Below, one piece after another: positions 34,124 through 43,670 of a DNA stretch of 56,208 nucleotides. The stretch is from Alphaproteobacteria bacterium UBA7314. GTDB lineage: Bacteria; Pseudomonadota; Alphaproteobacteria; MPNO01; UBA830. The DNA lies in the NCBI GenBank assembly GCA_002471575.1, contig DKQG01000040.1, positions 20,933 through 77,140 on the forward strand, read 5' to 3'. Under the pieces are notes generated by a model that saw only the letters and a program-made list of their open reading frames with translations, did no database searches and was not told the DNA's origin. A program made the translations under genes and the position numbers. Position 1 is the first letter of the stretch; each line of letters begins with the position of its first letter.

Positions 34124-34597
34124 ATGGCGAAATCGGATATCGCCGCTCACCGAGTTGCTGCCCAGAACCGCAAGGCACGGCATACTTACGAAATCGAGGA
34201 CACTCTCGAAGCCGGGATGGTATTGATGGGTAGCGAGGTCAAAGCCTTGCGCGAGGGGCGCGCGAATATCGCGGAATCCTATGCCAAAGCCGAAGGCGAC
34301 GAGGTCTGGCTGGTAAATGCCCATATTCCAGAATACAAGCAGGCTGGACAGTTCAATCACGAACCGCGCCGCCCGCGCAAACTGCTGCTTAAGAAGCGTG
34401 AAGCTGCAAAGCTGATCGGTGCGTCGGAGCGCGAAGGCATGACGTTGGTTCCGTTGAAGGTATATTTCAACAACCGCGGGATAGCCAAACTCGAACTTGG
34501 CCTCGGCAAGGGCAAGAAGCATTACGACAAACGGGAAACCCAGAAGAAGCGCGACTGGGATCGGCAGAAAGCCCGTCTGTTACGTGAAAAAGGATGA
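34124..34597 (+). CDS. smpB: SsrA-binding protein SmpB
   Basis: The 157-residue RNA-binding protein of trans-translation has normal length. It starts at MAKSDIAAHRVAAQNRKARH, contains GMVLMGSEVKALREGRANI and VYFNNRGIAKLELGLGKGKK, and ends in the basic tail KRDWDRQKARLLREKG. It delivers tmRNA to stalled ribosomes. The start at 34124 replaces a longer shadow start at 34016. The stop overlaps the next gene by ATGA. Confidence 0.97.
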   Translation: MAKSDIAAHRVAAQNRKARHTYEIEDTLEAGMVLMGSEVKALREGRANIAESYAKAEGDEVWLVNAHIPEYKQAGQFNHEPRRPRKLLLKKREAAKLIGASEREGMTLVPLKVYFNNRGIAKLELGLGKGKKHYDKRETQKKRDWDRQKARLLREKG

Positions 34598-35265
34598 CAG
34601 CCGATGACCCCAGGTCGCTGGATGGCTATCGTGAAAAACTTGTTCGGCGAAAGCAGGAGTGGGCGCGTGAGGGCCGTCTGCTGACCGAAGAAGCGGATGC
34701 CTTGTGGCCGAGGGAGCGCCTGCCGCCGGGACAGCGTCTTATCGAAAAGTGGCCGGTGCTCGATCTTGGCGTCCAGCCTGACATTCCTCGTGACAAGTGG
34801 ATATTCACAGTCGATGGACTGGTCGAAAACCCCATCTGCTGGAAGTGGGATGAATTTATTTCTCAGCCACAGGTCACACTTTCATCCGATATTCACTGCG
34901 TGACGGGTTGGTCGCGGTACGACAATGTCTGGACCGGCGTTCATATCGCGCATGTCCTGGAAACCTGCGCCCCGGAAGCGGGGGCCCGCCATTGCCTGAT
35001 GTACAGTTCGGACGGCTACACCACCAATATTCGGATCGACAGGTTGGCCGACGAAGATGTGCTCCTCGCGCATTCCTGGGAGGGGGAATACCTTGCAAAG
35101 GAACATGGTGGACCCGTCCGGATCGTTATCCCGAAATGGTACTTCTGGAAAAGTGCGAAATGGATCCGCCGACTCGAATTCATATGCGAGGACGAAAAAG
35201 GTTTCTGGGAAGATCGCGGTTACCATAACGACGGCGACCCCTGGAGAGAGGAACGCTACGACTAG
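34594..35265 (+). CDS. Sulfite oxidase-like molybdopterin protein (YuiH type)
   Basis: The 223-residue protein contains only the molybdopterin domain of the sulfite oxidase fold. The Mo-ligand Cys lies in SDIHCVTGWSRYDNVW, followed by SSDGYTTNI and GGPVRIVIPKWYFWKS. No dimerisation domain and no signal peptide are present, so it is cytosolic. Function of this subgroup is unknown; related periplasmic MsrP repairs methionine sulfoxide. It is coupled to smpB by a 4-base overlap. Confidence 0.88.
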   Translation: MTADDPRSLDGYREKLVRRKQEWAREGRLLTEEADALWPRERLPPGQRLIEKWPVLDLGVQPDIPRDKWIFTVDGLVENPICWKWDEFISQPQVTLSSDIHCVTGWSRYDNVWTGVHIAHVLETCAPEAGARHCLMYSSDGYTTNIRIDRLADEDVLLAHSWEGEYLAKEHGGPVRIVIPKWYFWKSAKWIRRLEFICEDEKGFWEDRGYHNDGDPWREERYD

Positions 35266-35277
35266 ACCACGACCATG

Positions 35278-35925
35278 CTAGAGTAACGATCGAATATTTC
35301 TGAATACGTCTTCGAACATTTCTTCGGTAAGGCGACCGGTATTCGTATTGTAGCGCGAGCAATGATAGCTGTCGGCTAAGATCAGGCCGTTTCCCAGCGT
35401 GTGAAACGCGGAATGCGCAAATTTAAAGCTGGCACGCCGTTCGCCCAGCGTCGACAACAGCGTGTTGTGGGCGATGCCCCCCAAAGCGAGGATGATCCTC
35501 AGGTTCTTCATTGCTTCGATTTCCGCCACCAGGAATGGCCTACAGTTTCTGACTTCGAACCCGATAGGTTTGTTCTCCGGCGGAAGGCAACGGACGCCGT
35601 TGGCGATCCGGCAGTCGTGTAACTGCAGGTCATCGTCCGGGCGTTTGTCGTATGTGCCGGTCGCGAAATCGAACCTCGTCAGTGTCTGGTAGAGCAGGTC
35701 ACCGGCATAGTCACCCGTAAAAGGACGCCCTGTCCGGTTCGCACCCTTCAGTCCCGGCGCCAATCCAACGATCAGAAGACGCGCATCCAGCGACCCGAAG
35801 GAAGGGACGGGGCCGTTATGCCAGTCGGGCCAGGTTTCCTGGTTTTTGCGGCGAAAATCGACCAGACGCGGACATAGATCGCAATCCGGCGGCGGGCCGT
35901 ATCCTACCGTTGCGGCGTCAGGCAT
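35278..35925 (-). CDS. Family 5 (UdgB-type) uracil-DNA glycosylase
   Basis: The 215-residue protein has [4Fe-4S] cysteines in CDLCPRL and VRCLPPENKP, and the family 5 motif A variant GLAPGLKGANRTGRPFTGD. Motif B appears as HCSRYNTNTGRLT, where most relatives have HPSxxN. It removes uracil and other deaminated bases. Its start overlaps the NYN gene stop by 8 bases. The gene converges with the sulfite oxidase-like gene with a 12-base gap and no terminator. Confidence 0.9.
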   Translation of the reverse strand: MPDAATVGYGPPPDCDLCPRLVDFRRKNQETWPDWHNGPVPSFGSLDARLLIVGLAPGLKGANRTGRPFTGDYAGDLLYQTLTRFDFATGTYDKRPDDDLQLHDCRIANGVRCLPPENKPIGFEVRNCRPFLVAEIEAMKNLRIILALGGIAHNTLLSTLGERRASFKFAHSAFHTLGNGLILADSYHCSRYNTNTGRLTEEMFEDVFRNIRSLL

Positions 35926-36571
35926 CTTCGTAAATATCGTCGTCTTCGTCGAAACCGGGTTCCGGATCTGCCGGCGTCGGATTGCGCGCGACCGGCTTCT
36001 TCACAAAATCCGGAATATCGCCTTCCGTTTCGTTATCCTGGCCCTTGCGGGCGATGTCCTTGGTGAGGTCTTGCAATTCGATGAACGCGTCGGCCTGACG
36101 GCGCAGTTCGTCCGAAACCATCGGCGACTGGGCGCGGAATGTGCTGATCACGGTAACGCGTACGCCGCGACGTTGAACGGCTTCCAGCAACTGGCGGAAA
36201 TCGCCATCGCCCGAAAACAGAACCGCGTGGTCGATGTTGGGTGCCATTTCCATCATGTCTACAGCCAGCTCGATCGAAATATTTCCCTTGTAGCGAGGCC
36301 GCCCCGTCGAATCCGTGTATTCCTTTGCCGGTTTGGTCACCATCGTGTAGCCGTTGTAGTCCAGCCAGTCGATCAGCGGCCGGATCGGGGAATATTCCTG
36401 ATCTTCCGCGAGTGCGGTGTAATAGTATGCGCGGATCAGCCGGCCCTGTTTGCGGAACGTGTTCAGCAGATTCTTGTAGTCGATATCGAAACCGAGAGAC
36501 TTGGCCGCTGCGTAAAGGTTTGGGCCGTCTATGAACAATGCGATACGGTCGTCGGCACTGAAATGTATCAT
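35918..36571 (-). CDS. NYN-domain (LabA/DUF88) protein
   Basis: The 217-residue protein has a PIN-like NYN nuclease fold: ALFIDGPNLYAAAKSLGFDID with the first acidic residue, and DHAVLFSGDGDFRQLLEAVQ with the second acidic cluster. The C-terminal 40 residues are acidic and low-complexity. NYN/LabA proteins act on RNA, and this short type is widespread in alphaproteobacteria. It is co-transcribed with the uracil-DNA glycosylase gene (8-base overlap). Confidence 0.9.
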   Translation of the reverse strand: MIHFSADDRIALFIDGPNLYAAAKSLGFDIDYKNLLNTFRKQGRLIRAYYYTALAEDQEYSPIRPLIDWLDYNGYTMVTKPAKEYTDSTGRPRYKGNISIELAVDMMEMAPNIDHAVLFSGDGDFRQLLEAVQRRGVRVTVISTFRAQSPMVSDELRRQADAFIELQDLTKDIARKGQDNETEGDIPDFVKKPVARNPTPADPEPGFDEDDDIYEDA

Positions 36572-36704
36572 GCGAAATTATCCTCGAAATATTGGCCCGG
36601 CGTGGATCAAAATGAATAGCTGACCCGATGAGCAGACGTGTTGCAAAAAGCGACGTTCTTATAGCATTTTCTTTTCGTATCACAGATTTATGTTGGTTTT
36701 CGAC

Positions 36705-37208
36705 ATGATACTGGTCGCTATCGGCTCCAATTTGCCCCACCCGGTTCACGGTGCTCCGAGCAAGGTCTGCGAGGCGGCAGTGAAGGCTATTTCCATATCC
36801 GAATGTCGGATCCTGTCCGTTTCGCAATGGTTTAGCAGCGCACCGGTGCCGGCATCCGATCAGCCCGATTTCGTGAACGGCGTCGTTTCGGTCGAAACGG
36901 ACCTTTCCCCAGCCCGCCTTTTGGGAAAACTGCATGGAATCGAGGCGGATTTTGGCCGCCAGCGGGGCGTGCCCAATGCGGCACGCACCCTCGATCTCGA
37001 TCTAATCGCTTTCGGTGATTTGGTCATGAATGATGGAAAAGCCCCGATTTTGCCACACCCACGGCTATCGGGACGGGCTTTCGTGCTGTTTCCCTTGCTG
37101 GACGTCGCGCCGGACTGGATCCATCCGGTTTCCGGCGTGTCGGTATCCGAACTTGCCGCAGCGTTGCCGCCAGGTCAGAATTGCTATCCCGTTCAACCCT
37201 GCAGATGA
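36705..37208 (+). CDS. folK: HPPK, folate pyrophosphokinase FolK
   Basis: The 167-residue protein has MILVAIGSNL at the start, SAPVPASDQPDFVNGVVSVET, and the signature ARTLDLDLIAFGD with catalytic aspartates, then LPHPRLSGRAFVLFPL. It transfers pyrophosphate from ATP to 6-hydroxymethyl-dihydropterin. ATGs at 36690 and 36705 are both possible. The second was chosen because relatives start at MILxAxG. It lies between the NYN gene (divergent) and rpoZ. Confidence 0.93.
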   Translation: MILVAIGSNLPHPVHGAPSKVCEAAVKAISISECRILSVSQWFSSAPVPASDQPDFVNGVVSVETDLSPARLLGKLHGIEADFGRQRGVPNAARTLDLDLIAFGDLVMNDGKAPILPHPRLSGRAFVLFPLLDVAPDWIHPVSGVSVSELAAALPPGQNCYPVQPCR

Positions 37209-37291
37209 CCGACAAGCCATTTGGATTGCTTGCTTTTCACAGCCTGAAGCCTTAAAAACCTTCATCTTACTGCAGCTGGAGAACAGCAAAA

Positions 37292-37723
37292 ATGGCTCGC
37301 GTTACCGTAGAAGACTGCGTTCTTAAAATTCCCAATCGATTTCAACTCGTTATGATGGCTGCTCAGCGGTCGCGCGAATTGTCTGTTGGCGGGGAACTGA
37401 CCGTCGATCGGGATAACGACAAGAATCCGGTTGTCGCCCTCCGGGAAATCGCGGACGAAACCATTCCTCTTGACGAACTTGAAACTGCGGTCGTCGAAGG
37501 TCTGCAGCGTAATATCGATGTCGATGAAATCGTCGAAGAGGAAGATGAAGATATGCTCCAGGTGACGGAAGCACTGAACGAGCTTGCCGGTCTGGTCGAT
37601 ACCGGCGATGCACCTGTGGCCGACACGCCTGTGCCAGGAGCGCCTGCTGCCGATGATCCGATGGCGGCGCTCGCTGCGGGCTTTGAAGACGTCACTATTG
37701 AGGACGTCAAAAAAGAAGAATAA
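37292..37723 (+). CDS. rpoZ: RNA polymerase omega subunit
   Basis: The 143-residue protein has the conserved MARVTVEDCVLKIPNRFQLV and the MMAAQRSREL helix. The long acidic C-terminal tail (VEEEDEDML... to VKKEE) is common in alphaproteobacteria. Omega helps assemble RNA polymerase and binds ppGpp; spoT follows 84 bases downstream, as in relatives. Confidence 0.96.
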   Translation: MARVTVEDCVLKIPNRFQLVMMAAQRSRELSVGGELTVDRDNDKNPVVALREIADETIPLDELETAVVEGLQRNIDVDEIVEEEDEDMLQVTEALNELAGLVDTGDAPVADTPVPGAPAADDPMAALAAGFEDVTIEDVKKEE

Positions 37724-37807
37724 CGACGGGGATCGCGACATGCCCGCGCGATCCGGTATCGGCTCTCTCTGTATCCCTGATATTTTGTCGGCGGGGATTT
37801 GCGCGTT

Positions 37808-39934
37808 ATGATGCGCCAATACGAACTTGTCGAACGGGTTCGGGGGTATGACCCTGCCGTCGATGAGGAAGCGCTGAACCGAGCTTACGTGTTTTCTATG
37901 CACGCCCATGGGTCGCAGACACGGGCGTCGGGAGATCCGTACTTCTCGCACCCGGTCGAGGTCGCGGGCATCCTGACGGAATACCGGCTAGACACTGCGT
38001 CCATCGTAACAGGCTTGCTTCACGATACCGTCGAGGACACCGTGGCGACGATCGACGAGATCGAACATCTTTTCGGCGACGAAGTGGCGCGGCTCGTGGA
38101 TGGCGTCACGAAGCTCTCGAAGCTTGAACTGCAGTCTCAGAATACGCGACATGCCGAAAATTTTCGCAAGCTTCTTTTGGCGATCTCGGAAGATATCCGG
38201 GTCTTGCTGGTCAAGCTGGCCGACCGCGTGCACAACATGCGTACGCTCCATTATATTTCAGTCCCCGAAAAACGCGCCCGGATCGCGCGCGAAACAATGG
38301 ATATCTATGTGCCGCTGGCTGAGCGGATCGGTATTCAAGACATTAAGGAAGAGCTTGAGGAAATGGCCTTCCGGGAACTTTATCCCGAGGTCGCGGAATC
38401 GATCGAAAACCGGCTCGAATTTCTGAAGGAGCAGGGTGAAGACGTCGTCAATCTTATTTCAGGCGAGGTGAACCGTGTACTGGCTGAGGCGGATCTCGAA
38501 TGCTGGGTTTCAGGTCGGACGAAGCGGCCGGTGTCCATCTGGCGGAAGATGCAGCGCAAAAACGTTGAATACGAGCAGCTTACCGATATCATCGCGTTCC
38601 GCGTCATCGTAGCATCCGTAGAAGATTGCTACCGAGCGCTGGGGGTTATCCATACGCACTACCGCATGATTCCCGGAGAGTTCGATGATTATATCTCAAC
38701 GCCGAAGCTGAACGGGTACCAATCGCTACACACTGCTCTGATCGGCCCGGAAATGCATCGTATCGAAATCCAGATCCGAACGACGCAGATGCACGAGGTC
38801 GCCGAGCTGGGAGTTGCCGCCCACTGGCAATACAAGCAGGGAGCTGCGCTGACCGAGGGTAAGCGATATCACTGGGTTCGCCAGTTGCTTGACATACTGG
38901 AGAACTCGACCAGCCCAGGGGAGTTTCTGGAACATACGAAGCTGGAAATGTATCCGGATGACGTTTTTTGTTTCACGCCGAAGGGCGAGATCATCAATCT
39001 GCCGCAGGGCGCAACTGCCATCGATTTTGCTTACGCCGTTCATTCCGAGGTCGGTGACAGATGCGTCGGCGCCCGCATCAACGGCAAGATGGCGCCATTG
39101 CGTACCGAAATTCGCAATGGAGATCAGGTGGAGATTCTGACATCCGCCGACGGTACGCCATCGCCGACTTGGGAGCAGGTTGTCGTCACCGGTAAGGCGC
39201 GTGCGCGGATACGCCGCTATGTACGTGGCGAGCGGCGGGAGGAATTCACTAAGCTGGGCCAAGCGATGCTCGACCGGGCATTTCGCGATGTCGGGTATTC
39301 TATAGACCAAGAACAGACGGAGGCTGTGCTGGAAAAGTTCGATGCGGAGTCCATGGACGAACTTGTCGCGATGGTCGGCAGTGGTGAGGTCACGGTGCCG
39401 GAGGTAATTACCGCTCTGGTGCCGGAGAAATTCCTGAGGCAAAACCCCGACGAGGCCGGACAGGACGTGCCGGAACGCTTGAACTGGCAGTCGGACGAAA
39501 TTCCCATTCGCGGGCTGACCGACGGCATGGCCGTTCATCATGCCAAATGCTGTCATCCGCTGCCTGGCGATCGGATCGTCGGTATTTTGACCCCCGGCAA
39601 GGGTGTGGCTATCCATACTAAGGATTGCGAGACGCTGGAAAGTTTTGCCGACACCCCAGAAAGATGGATCGACGTCGGCTGGGATATCGGTCCTGTCACT
39701 CTGGTCGGCCGGATCAAAACCGTGGTTGCAAATAAAAAGGGCGCGTTGGGCTCGCTCACAACCGTCATCGGCCAAAACCATGCAAACATCAACAATCTTA
39801 AGATCATCGGTCGATCCGAAGATTTCTTCGATATAACGATCGACATCGAGGTCAACGACACACACCATTTGAACGATGTCGTTGCTGCTCTGCGCGCGAC
39901 GCCCGGCGTAACAGCGGTCGATCGGGACGGATAA
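37808..39934 (+). CDS. Bifunctional (p)ppGpp synthetase/hydrolase (Rsh)
   Basis: The 708-residue protein has the HD hydrolase (HPVEVAGIL, LLHDTVEDT), synthetase (near YKQG and GYQSLH), TGS, zinc-finger-like/helical (HHAKCCHPLPGD) and C-terminal ACT (INNLKIIGRSEDFFD) domains in the usual order. It makes and breaks the stringent alarmone. The ATG at 37808 (MMRQYEL) was chosen. A TTG at 37799 adds three residues. This is the single Rsh enzyme typical of alphaproteobacteria. Confidence 0.96.
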   Translation: MMRQYELVERVRGYDPAVDEEALNRAYVFSMHAHGSQTRASGDPYFSHPVEVAGILTEYRLDTASIVTGLLHDTVEDTVATIDEIEHLFGDEVARLVDGVTKLSKLELQSQNTRHAENFRKLLLAISEDIRVLLVKLADRVHNMRTLHYISVPEKRARIARETMDIYVPLAERIGIQDIKEELEEMAFRELYPEVAESIENRLEFLKEQGEDVVNLISGEVNRVLAEADLECWVSGRTKRPVSIWRKMQRKNVEYEQLTDIIAFRVIVASVEDCYRALGVIHTHYRMIPGEFDDYISTPKLNGYQSLHTALIGPEMHRIEIQIRTTQMHEVAELGVAAHWQYKQGAALTEGKRYHWVRQLLDILENSTSPGEFLEHTKLEMYPDDVFCFTPKGEIINLPQGATAIDFAYAVHSEVGDRCVGARINGKMAPLRTEIRNGDQVEILTSADGTPSPTWEQVVVTGKARARIRRYVRGERREEFTKLGQAMLDRAFRDVGYSIDQEQTEAVLEKFDAESMDELVAMVGSGEVTVPEVITALVPEKFLRQNPDEAGQDVPERLNWQSDEIPIRGLTDGMAVHHAKCCHPLPGDRIVGILTPGKGVAIHTKDCETLESFADTPERWIDVGWDIGPVTLVGRIKTVVANKKGALGSLTTVIGQNHANINNLKIIGRSEDFFDITIDIEVNDTHHLNDVVAALRATPGVTAVDRDG

Positions 39935-40007
39935 CCGCTGGCGGGTTCAGACTGATACTGTAAGCTGTGGGCAACTGACGGACTGGAGCTTTCAGGGAGA
40001 GAACTAG

Positions 40008-40766
40008 ATGAACAACAGATACCTGAGACTTGGCGTAAATATCGATCATGTGGCGACGATCCGGAATGCCCGCGGCGGTGAGCATCCAGATCCGGTCCGG
40101 GCCGCGCATGCAGCTGCCTCGGCGGGGGCCGATGGTATCACGGCGCATCTTCGCGAGGATCGGCGGCATATGACAGACGACGATATCCTTCGTCTTACCC
40201 GTGAAATTGACCTGCCGCTTAATCTTGAAATGGCAGCTACCGACGAAATGCTGGAAATTGCACTGCACCATATGCCCCACGCTGCCTGCATCGTTCCTGA
40301 GAAACGTGAGGAAACGACGACCGAGGGAGGACTGGAAGTGGCCGGCGCACACAAACGTCTGGCGCCGTTCGTGCGCCAGCTTAGCGGTGCGGGCATAAAG
40401 GTATCGTTGTTCATTGAACCCGATATCGAGCAGGTGGACGGCGCAGTGGCTCTTGGTGCTCAGATTGTCGAACTGCATACGGGGGCGTACTGCGAAGCGT
40501 CTCACGATACACGAGGTTCGCAGTTTGATCGTATTGCCATTGCCGCGGCGCATGCTGAGGCTGTTGGAATCGAATGCCATGCCGGGCATGGTCTTACCTT
40601 TGACACGGTCGCCCCTGTTGCGGCCATTCCAACAATCGAAGAACTCAATATCGGCCATTTTCTGATTGGCGAGGCCATTTTTGGCGGCCTAGAAAGTTCT
40701 ATCAAACGCATGCGATCGCTCATGGACAAAGCGCGATCCGCCGCAGACGGTCAGCGCAGCGCTTGA
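40008..40766 (+). CDS. pdxJ: Pyridoxine 5'-phosphate synthase
   Basis: The 252-residue protein has LRLGVNIDHVATIRNARGG, DGITAHLREDRRH and GHGLTFDTVAPVA, and ends with a C-terminal IGHFLIGEAIF. It joins 3-amino-2-oxopropyl phosphate and deoxyxylulose phosphate. AGGGAGA precedes the ATG. The true B6 pathway gene being here supports the PdxA-like gene at 7456 having another function, though pdxA itself would lie elsewhere. Confidence 0.96.
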   Translation: MNNRYLRLGVNIDHVATIRNARGGEHPDPVRAAHAAASAGADGITAHLREDRRHMTDDDILRLTREIDLPLNLEMAATDEMLEIALHHMPHAACIVPEKREETTTEGGLEVAGAHKRLAPFVRQLSGAGIKVSLFIEPDIEQVDGAVALGAQIVELHTGAYCEASHDTRGSQFDRIAIAAAHAEAVGIECHAGHGLTFDTVAPVAAIPTIEELNIGHFLIGEAIFGGLESSIKRMRSLMDKARSAADGQRSA

Positions 40767-40789
40767 CCGATTCTGATAGGTCCGTTCAC

Positions 40790-41197
40790 ATGATTATCGG
40801 CATCGGAAGCGATCTGATCGATATCCGTCGGATTGAGGAAACTCTCGAGCGTTTTGGCGAACGGTTTACCAATCGGTGTTACACCGAGGTGGAACGGCAG
40901 AAAAGCGAAAGGCGCCTGTTGCGAGCTGAAAGCTATGCCAAACGCTATGCCGCCAAGGAGGCCTGCTCGAAGGCGTTGGGAACCGGTTTCCGGAAGGGAG
41001 TGTTCTGGCGCGATATGGGAGTGGTAAACTTGCCCAGTGGAAAGCCGACGATGAAGCTGACAGGTGGTGCGCTGGCTAGGCTGAATGATATTCTGCCGGA
41101 CGGTATGGATGCCCAGATCGATCTGACAATCACCGACGAGCCCCCGATCGCCGAAGCGCTGGTGATAATTTCCACTGTGCCGAGGTCCGGCTCTTGA
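40790..41197 (+). CDS. acpS: Holo-[acyl-carrier-protein] synthase
   Basis: The 135-residue 4'-phosphopantetheinyl transferase has MIIGIGSDLIDIRRIE with the Mg-binding Asp and KRYAAKEACSKALGTG with the Glu and Lys. It activates ACP. The ATG at 40790 was chosen over a TTG at 40763 that overlaps pdxJ. It lies 23 bases after pdxJ, the usual order. Confidence 0.95.
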   Translation: MIIGIGSDLIDIRRIEETLERFGERFTNRCYTEVERQKSERRLLRAESYAKRYAAKEACSKALGTGFRKGVFWRDMGVVNLPSGKPTMKLTGGALARLNDILPDGMDAQIDLTITDEPPIAEALVIISTVPRSGS

Positions 41198-41294
41198 CAC
41201 TTCATTGCGCACCCAACTAAACCCTCGCGGTACAACCCGTATCAAGGAAACTGCCCGTGTGGGGATTTTCCGCGGCATCCAAAGACAGAATTCA

Positions 41295-42020
41295 ATGGCG
41301 ACAAAAAAATCGGGTGGACTCTGGGATACGATCAAGACGCTAATTTATGCCGTTCTGATCGCCCTATTCATTCGCACATTCGCGTTTGAACCGTTCAACA
41401 TCCCTTCCGGCTCTATGATACCGACACTGTTGGTCGGCGATTACCTTTTCGTCTCGAAATATTCGTATGGATACAGTCGACATTCCTTGCCGCTCAGCCT
41501 GCCGCTGATTCCGGGACGCGTGTTCAATTCTGTCCCCCAACGGGGCGATGTTGCGGTGTTCAAGCTTCCCAAGGACGACAGCACCGATTACATCAAGCGG
41601 ATTGTCGGCTTGCCCGGAGACAAGATACAGGTCCGATCCGGTCGGCTGTTCGTGAATGGCGAGGTGGTCGAGCGCGAACCGATCGCACCGTTTCCCATCA
41701 GGGGTCCCTTGGGCTCTACAATTGGTGTGGCGCAATTCAAAGAAACGCTGCCTAACGGTGTTGGGTACCGCATTCTAGAGCGTGGCGACAATTTCCAGCT
41801 CGACAATACACCTGTTTATAAGGTCCCGTCCGGGCATGTATTTGGCATGGGCGATAACCGCGATGGTTCCCTGGACAGCCGGGTGCTGCGGGAAGTGGGT
41901 TATATTCCGATGGAGAATCTGGTTGGGCGCGCCGAGTTCATATTTTTCTCCCACGATCCGGAAGGCAGCGGCTGGCCCTTCACCGTGCGTTGGCCCAGAC
42001 TTTTCCAGGCGATCCAGTAA
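41295..42020 (+). CDS. lepB: Signal peptidase I
   Basis: The 241-residue membrane protease has one N-terminal helix (TLIYAVLIALFIRTFAF), the catalytic Ser in PSGSMIPTLL and the Lys in DYIKRIVGLPGD, and the box GMGDNRDGSLDSR. It cleaves secretory signal peptides at the periplasmic face. The start at 41295 follows the usual MATKKSGG N terminus; a start at 41205 was rejected. rnc follows. Confidence 0.95.
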   Translation: MATKKSGGLWDTIKTLIYAVLIALFIRTFAFEPFNIPSGSMIPTLLVGDYLFVSKYSYGYSRHSLPLSLPLIPGRVFNSVPQRGDVAVFKLPKDDSTDYIKRIVGLPGDKIQVRSGRLFVNGEVVEREPIAPFPIRGPLGSTIGVAQFKETLPNGVGYRILERGDNFQLDNTPVYKVPSGHVFGMGDNRDGSLDSRVLREVGYIPMENLVGRAEFIFFSHDPEGSGWPFTVRWPRLFQAIQ

Positions 42021-42036
42021 CGAGAGGCGGAATTCC

Positions 42037-42723
42037 ATGTCCCTATCGGGTGGCGATCCGGCTGAACTGGAGAAAATTCTGGGCTACCGTTTCAACGACA
42101 GCGGTCTTTTAACACGCGCCTTGACCCACAGCAGCCTGAAAAATTCCGGGAATGACGCCAGCTACGAACGATTAGAATTTCTGGGCGATCGAGTGCTCGG
42201 TCTGATAATCGCGGAATTACTGATAGACGAGTTTCCGGACTCGGCGGAAGGGAAGTTGGCGCCCCGACTGGCGTCACTGGTCAGCGGACGGACTCTCGCG
42301 GAGGTGGCGCGAAACCTTGGTCTCGCCAAATTCATCCTTATGACCGACGGTGAGGCGGCAGCGGGAACGAACGAACGGGATTCCGTTCTTGCAGATTGCT
42401 GCGAAGCGATAATCGGATCAGTCTATCGCGACGGCGGGCTAGATGCCGCGACGACGCTGGTGCGGCGCTACTGGATCCCGCTGCTTGTCGAGGTCGAACC
42501 CCGGGTTTCTAAATCGGAGTTGCAGGAATGGGTGCAGGGCAGAGGATTGCCTTTGCCTAGGTATACGGTGGTCGATAGGCAGGGTCCCGCGCACGCACCA
42601 GAATTCACGATAGAGCTGAAAATCGCGACCGAGGCCCCTATCCTTGCGACGGGAACCTCTAAGCAGGCCGCCGAACAGGCTGCCGCTGCCGAGATGCTGG
42701 CCCTCGTTCAGAAAAAATCATGA
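42037..42723 (+). CDS. rnc: Ribonuclease III
   Basis: The 228-residue dsRNA endonuclease has the signature YERLEFLGDRVLGLIIAELL with catalytic acidic residues, DCCEAIIGSVYRDGG with the second Asp/Glu pair, and a C-terminal dsRNA-binding domain (SKSELQEWVQGRGLPLPRY to QAAAAEMLALVQ). GAGAGG lies 7 bases before the ATG. Its stop overlaps era by ATGA. Confidence 0.96.
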   Translation: MSLSGGDPAELEKILGYRFNDSGLLTRALTHSSLKNSGNDASYERLEFLGDRVLGLIIAELLIDEFPDSAEGKLAPRLASLVSGRTLAEVARNLGLAKFILMTDGEAAAGTNERDSVLADCCEAIIGSVYRDGGLDAATTLVRRYWIPLLVEVEPRVSKSELQEWVQGRGLPLPRYTVVDRQGPAHAPEFTIELKIATEAPILATGTSKQAAEQAAAAEMLALVQKKS

Positions 42724-43622
42724 AGGGGCAACAACAGAGATGCGGTTTCGTAGCGCTATTAGGTGCGCCGAATGCCGGAAAGTCCACGTTGCTGAATACA
42801 ATCGTGGGCGCCAAGGTATCTATCGTCACGCCCAAGGTGCAGACCACCCGAATGCGTATCCTGGGCGTTTCCATCGTTGGCGACGCGCAACTCGTTTTCA
42901 TCGATACTCCGGGTATCTTCACGCCGAAACGCCGCCTGGACCGAGCCATGGTGGCTGCTGCCTGGGGCGGGGCATCGGACTCCGACGTAATTCTTTTGCT
43001 GATCGACGCCAAGACTGGCATCGATCGTGATACCCGGCGCATCATAAATGGCCTGAAGGAAAGCAACCGCCCGGCGGTCTGCGTTCTGAATAAAATCGAT
43101 ACTGTCAAACGGTCGAGCTTGCTAGCGCTGACGGACAACCTAGTATCGGAAAATATCTTCACCGATTTTTTCATGATTTCCGCGCTGAACGGCGACGGCG
43201 TCGAAGATCTTAGATGCGAGCTGGCAGGTAGATTGCTGGAAGGGCCGTGGCATTTTCCCGAAGATCAGCTTTCGGATATGAACGACCGCCTTTTTGCCGC
43301 CGAAATCACGCGGGAGAAACTGTATCTGAACCTGTATCAGGAGCTGCCATACGCGCTGACTGTTGAAACGGAAACATGGGAGCCGTTCGACAATGGCGCC
43401 GTAAAAGTAGAACAGGTCATTTTCGTAGAGCGAGACAGGCAAAAAGGGATCGTTCTCGGTAAGGGCGGCGAACTTATCAAGCGGGTCCGTAAGCTTGCGC
43501 AAGAAGAGCTGAAAGATATTCTGGAACGCGATGTGCACCTTTTTTTATTCGTAAAAGTCCGTGCAAACTGGGGGGACGACCCAGAGCGCTATCGCGATTG
43601 GGGGCTGGATTTCAGTAGGTAA
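42720..43622 (+). CDS. era: GTPase Era
   Basis: The 300-residue ribosome-assembly GTPase has G1 GAPNAGKSTLLN, G3 DTPGIF, G4 NKID and a C-terminal KH domain (KGIVLGKGGELIKRVRKLAQ). It binds 16S rRNA and the membrane. It is coupled to rnc by a 4-base overlap, the standard order. Confidence 0.97.
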   Translation: MKGQQQRCGFVALLGAPNAGKSTLLNTIVGAKVSIVTPKVQTTRMRILGVSIVGDAQLVFIDTPGIFTPKRRLDRAMVAAAWGGASDSDVILLLIDAKTGIDRDTRRIINGLKESNRPAVCVLNKIDTVKRSSLLALTDNLVSENIFTDFFMISALNGDGVEDLRCELAGRLLEGPWHFPEDQLSDMNDRLFAAEITREKLYLNLYQELPYALTVETETWEPFDNGAVKVEQVIFVERDRQKGIVLGKGGELIKRVRKLAQEELKDILERDVHLFLFVKVRANWGDDPERYRDWGLDFSR

Positions 43623-43670
43623 TCGATACTGCCTGTACAGTAATGTCGTGGTTTTGCACTATCATTCGGT

